A stretch of DNA of 64,000 nt. It comes from Nocardioides pini. GTDB taxonomy: Bacteria > Actinomycetota > Actinomycetes > Propionibacteriales > Nocardioidaceae. This document shows positions 61,311-64,000 of the stretch, in pieces (position 1 is the stretch's first letter; the number at the start of each line of letters is the position of its first letter). The notes under the pieces are model-generated. The model did no database searches. It was given only the letters and a program-made list of their open reading frames with translations, and was not told the origin of the DNA. Position numbers and translations under genes: made by a program. The DNA lies in assembly GCF_026712185.1 (NCBI RefSeq), contig NZ_JAPPUX010000003.1:620001-684000 (forward strand). Reading direction: 5' to 3'.

Positions 61311-62224
61311 GCCCCCGGGACGGCACGGAGGTCCAGGTCGACGTCGACGGCCGCACCCTCACCATCAGCAACCTCGACAAGGTGCTCTACCCGCGCACCG
61401 GCACGACCAAGGGCGAGGTGCTCAACTACTACGCCCAGGTCTCGCCGGTCCTGCTCCCGCACCTGAAGGACCGCGCGGTCACCAGGATCCGCTGGCCGCA
61501 CGGGGTGGAGAAGGGGAGCTTCTTCGAGAAGAACGCACCGGCGGGCACCCCGTCGTGGGTGCGTACGCACGAGGTGTCCACCACCGGCTCGCGGTCGGGC
61601 AAGGGGGACGGCACGATCCGCTTCCCGATCTGCGACGACCTCGCCACCCTCACGTGGCTGGCCAACCTCGCCGCGCTCGAGCTGCACGTGCACCAGTGGA
61701 CGGTCGACGCGAAGGGACGGCCCCGCAACCCCAACCGCCTCGTCATCGACCTCGACCCCGGCGAGCCGGCCGGGCTCCATGAGTGCGCCCGGGTCGCGTT
61801 GATGGTGCGCGAGGCGCTGGCGGAGCGCGACCTGGGGTGCACGCCCGTGCTGAGCGGCAGCAAGGGCCTGCACCTCTACGCCCCTCTCTCCGACGGGCGC
61901 GGCAGCCTGGACAGCGACGGTACGACGGCGCTGGCGAAGGAGGTCGCCGAGGAGCTCATGAAGGAGCATCCCGACCTGGTCACGAGCGTGATGACCAAGG
62001 CCAAGCGGCCCGGCAAGGTGTTCCTGGACTGGTCGCAGAACTCCGGCTCCAAGACCACCATCTCGCCCTACTCGCTGCGCGGGCGCGAGCGACCCACCGT
62101 CGCCGCGCCGCTGACGTGGGACGAGGTCGAGGAGGGCGCGGAGGACGACCTCGCGCTCGAGCAGCTCACGATGGACCAGGTGCTGGAGCGGGTGGCCCGC
62201 CTGAGTGACGTCTTCGAGGCCTGA
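61307..62224 (+). CDS. ligD: LigD-type DNA polymerase/primase domain protein
   Basis: 305 residues of the LigD polymerase (PolDom) family: LTISNLDKVLYPRTGTTKGEVLNYYAQVSPVLLPHLKDR, FFEKNAPAGTPSWV, NLAALELHVHQWTV, RLVIDLDPGEPAGLHECARVALMVREAL (metal Asp pair DLDPGE) and VLSGSKGLHLYAPLS. Archaeo-eukaryotic primase fold; fills gaps with rNTPs or dNTPs at breaks. ATG overlaps the transpeptidase stop (ATGA). Confidence 0.95.
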   Translation: MSPRDGTEVQVDVDGRTLTISNLDKVLYPRTGTTKGEVLNYYAQVSPVLLPHLKDRAVTRIRWPHGVEKGSFFEKNAPAGTPSWVRTHEVSTTGSRSGKGDGTIRFPICDDLATLTWLANLAALELHVHQWTVDAKGRPRNPNRLVIDLDPGEPAGLHECARVALMVREALAERDLGCTPVLSGSKGLHLYAPLSDGRGSLDSDGTTALAKEVAEELMKEHPDLVTSVMTKAKRPGKVFLDWSQNSGSKTTISPYSLRGRERPTVAAPLTWDEVEEGAEDDLALEQLTMDQVLERVARLSDVFEA

Positions 62225-62304
62225 CACCCTCCGTGCGGGTGGACCGCACAGATGTCCCCCGGATTCGGGCCATGCGCGTCGGGACCTGCATCTATGCTCT
62301 CGCC

Positions 62305-62997
62305 ATGGCTCACGACGTGCTGGTGGTTGAGGACGAAGAGGACATCGCCGTCCCCCTCATGCGCACCCTCGAGCGCGAGGGCTACGAGGTCAACCGCGTG
62401 TCCGTGGGAGCCGAGGCCGTCGCCTTCGCCGTGGGCGAGGGCCCGGCGGTCGTGATCCTCGACCTCGGCCTGCCCGACATGGACGGCATCGACGTGTGCC
62501 GCCAGATGCGCTCGGGCGGCTACCTCGGCGGCATCATCATGGTGACCGCCCGCGCCGGCGAGCTCGACCGCGTGGTCGGCCTCGACGTCGGCGCCGACGA
62601 CTACCTCGCCAAGCCGTTCGGCCTCGCCGAGCTCCTCGCCCGCGTGCGCGCGCTCCTGCGCCGCAGCGGCAGCACCCCCGCCCCCGACGACACGACCGTC
62701 ACCACCTCGTCCGGCCTCAAGATCGACGCCGCGTCGCGCCGGGTCCACCTCGGCGACCGCGAGATCGCGCTGACCGCCAAGGAGTTCGACGTCCTGGCCG
62801 TCCTCGCCACCAACCACGACAAGGTCGTGCCGCGCGAGACGCTGATGAACGAGGTCTGGGACCAGAACTGGTACGGCTCGACGAAGACCCTCGACGTGAC
62901 CATCGGCCGTCTCCGCAGCAAGCTCGAGGCCGCCGCGGCGGGGGAGAAGGTCGTCGCGATCCGCGGCGTCGGCTTCCGGCTCGAGACCGGCGTCTAG
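62305..62997 (+). CDS. OmpR-family response regulator, orphan
   Basis: 230 residues. Receiver: VLVVEDEEDIAVPLMRTLEREG, phospho-acceptor Asp53 in VVILDLGLPDMDG, Lys in DYLAKPFGLAELLAR. Effector winged helix: REIALTAKEFDVLAVLATNHDKVVPRETLMNEVWDQNWYGSTKTLDVTIGRLRSKL. No histidine kinase lies beside it. TATGCT is six bases before the ATG. The stop codon overlaps the convergent MFS stop (CTAG). Confidence 0.95.
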   Translation: MAHDVLVVEDEEDIAVPLMRTLEREGYEVNRVSVGAEAVAFAVGEGPAVVILDLGLPDMDGIDVCRQMRSGGYLGGIIMVTARAGELDRVVGLDVGADDYLAKPFGLAELLARVRALLRRSGSTPAPDDTTVTTSSGLKIDAASRRVHLGDREIALTAKEFDVLAVLATNHDKVVPRETLMNEVWDQNWYGSTKTLDVTIGRLRSKLEAAAAGEKVVAIRGVGFRLETGV

Positions 62998-64000
62998 GCC
63001 GAGCCGCGTTCCTCCGGTCCGGTCAGCGCGAGCTCGCCCTCCGCCAGGGGGTCGTAGCGGTTGGCCGGCAGCGCCACCCACGCGGCCGCCGAGCCCGCCA
63101 GGCACAGCAGGCCGACCACGAGGCTCCCGCGCGAGAGACCGTCGACGAAGGCCGTCTCCATCGCCCGGGTCACGCCGGGCACCTGGGCAGCGAGGGCGTC
63201 GGTGAAGCCCACGGAGTCGCGCGCCGCGTCGAGCGTCGCCGGGTCCAGTCGACCCTCGAGCAGCTCGACCAGCCGTGCGCCGTACAGCGAGGAGAAGAGC
63301 GAGCCCACCACGGCGACGCCCAGGGTGCCGCCCAGCTCGCGGGTGGCGTCGTTGACCGCTGACCCCACGCCGGCGCGGGCGGGAGGGAGCACCTGCATGA
63401 TCGACTCGGTCGCGGGCGTGGTGATCAGGCCGAGGCCGAGTCCCATGAGGACCATCTGGGGCACCACGGTCGTGGCGTAGTCGACGTCCACGTCGATCGT
63501 CGACACCCACAGGAACGACGACCCGAGCAGGAGCATCCCGGTGCCCACGACCGCCTTGGTGCCCAGTCGCGGGGCCAGCTGGCCACCCGCGACGGAGGCG
63601 ACCGCGATGGCGATCGCGACCGGCAGGATGCGGACGCCGGTGCCGAGTGCGGAGTAGTCGCGCAGGAACTGGAAGAACTGCGTGATGAGGAAGATGAACC
63701 CGAAGAGCGCGAAGAACGCGATGGTCACCGACGCGCACGCCGCGCTGAACCGGCGGTCGGCGAACAGCGTGACGTCGAGCATCGGGTGCTCGGCGGCGCG
63801 CTCGATCGCCACGAAGGCGAGCGAGAGGGCGCCGGCGACGGCGAAGCCCGACAGCGTCACCGTCGAGGTCCAGCCGTGCTCGGGCGCCTCGATGATGGTC
63901 CAGGTCAGGGTGCCGAGGGCGGCGACGGAGACCGCCAGGCCGGGCAGGTCGAGGGGTGGCACGCCCGGGTCGCGCGACTCCGGGACGAAGGCCAACGTCA
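62994..64000 (-). CDS. MFS transporter, DHA2 (EmrB/QacA) type, 5' end outside window
   Basis: C-terminal ~335 residues of a 14-helix drug exporter; the frame is open to the window edge. GVRILPVAIAIAVASVAGGQLAPRLGTKAVVGTGMLLLGSSFLW is the DHA2 motif C-like region, and LITTPATESIMQVLPPARAGVGSAVNDATRELGGTLGVAVVGSLFSS is the conserved motif before the last helices. Substrate unknown; the orphan response regulator beside it might control it, though it is convergent. Confidence 0.88.
   Translation of the reverse strand, partial: TLAFVPESRDPGVPPLDLPGLAVSVAALGTLTWTIIEAPEHGWTSTVTLSGFAVAGALSLAFVAIERAAEHPMLDVTLFADRRFSAACASVTIAFFALFGFIFLITQFFQFLRDYSALGTGVRILPVAIAIAVASVAGGQLAPRLGTKAVVGTGMLLLGSSFLWVSTIDVDVDYATTVVPQMVLMGLGLGLITTPATESIMQVLPPARAGVGSAVNDATRELGGTLGVAVVGSLFSSLYGARLVELLEGRLDPATLDAARDSVGFTDALAAQVPGVTRAMETAFVDGLSRGSLVVGLLCLAGSAAAWVALPANRYDPLAEGELALTGPEERGSA

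Overview
The window is a high-GC actinobacterial chromosome segment. It carries a mycothiol deacetylase, a TIGR00730/DivIVA/DUF3117 gene set, an ECF sigma factor with a zinc anti-sigma partner, a 180-kDa class NAD-glutamate dehydrogenase and a Ku/LigD end-joining locus. Protein style and gene order suggest Nocardioides or another Nocardioidaceae; the genus is inferred, not proven. About 63 protein genes fill almost all of the sequence, many overlapping by 4 bp (GTGA/ATGA). No rRNA, tRNA, CRISPR array, insertion sequence or prophage was recognised. The first and last genes run off the window.

Layout. 1-7 kb: end of an FAD oxidoreductase, a PIG-L deacetylase, pseudouridine catabolism (psuK-psuG), a flavin electron-transfer operon (membrane reductase, FMN-binding protein, ApbE) and an MFS exporter. 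7-15.4 kb: DUF3054, P450, a secreted GH43-like protein, a thioesterase, mshB and a VanW protein. 15.4-17 kb: an archaeal-type aspartyl-tRNA synthetase behind a T-box leader. 17-30 kb: DUF389, TspO-like and GNAT proteins, a ferredoxin, then dapC, dapD and dapE (lysine/peptidoglycan DAP synthesis) interleaved with a T-box-controlled ileS. 30-34 kb: M14 peptidase, enoyl-CoA hydratase, DUF3117 and pepA. 34-38 kb: methyltransferase / sigE / anti-sigma / HtrA envelope-stress block. 38-43 kb: an orphan Tad-like CpaB/CpaE pair, an RTX-repeat secreted protein, and a cupredoxin-like lipoprotein with a polytopic membrane partner. 43-53 kb: WS/DGAT acyltransferase, pruA, small genes and the large glutamate dehydrogenase. 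53-58.6 kb: a FadR-type regulator with a TSUP permease, divergent from a MatC carrier, a class III CoA-transferase and a fused AccD/AccA-like carboxyltransferase, a candidate malonate or dicarboxylate pathway. 58.6-64 kb: Ku, stand-alone LigD ligase and polymerase genes with an L,D-transpeptidase between them, an orphan OmpR regulator and a truncated MFS gene.

Two features stand out. Two aminoacyl-tRNA synthetase genes have T-box leaders whose UGGN bulges match the expected discriminator bases (UGGC for Asp/Asn, UGGU for Ile). Also, about twenty genes on both strands have a -10-like hexamer ending exactly six bases before the start codon, so leaderless mRNAs look like the default for operon-leading genes here. 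The few genes with strong Shine-Dalgarno sequences are the exceptions, and they include both T-box genes.
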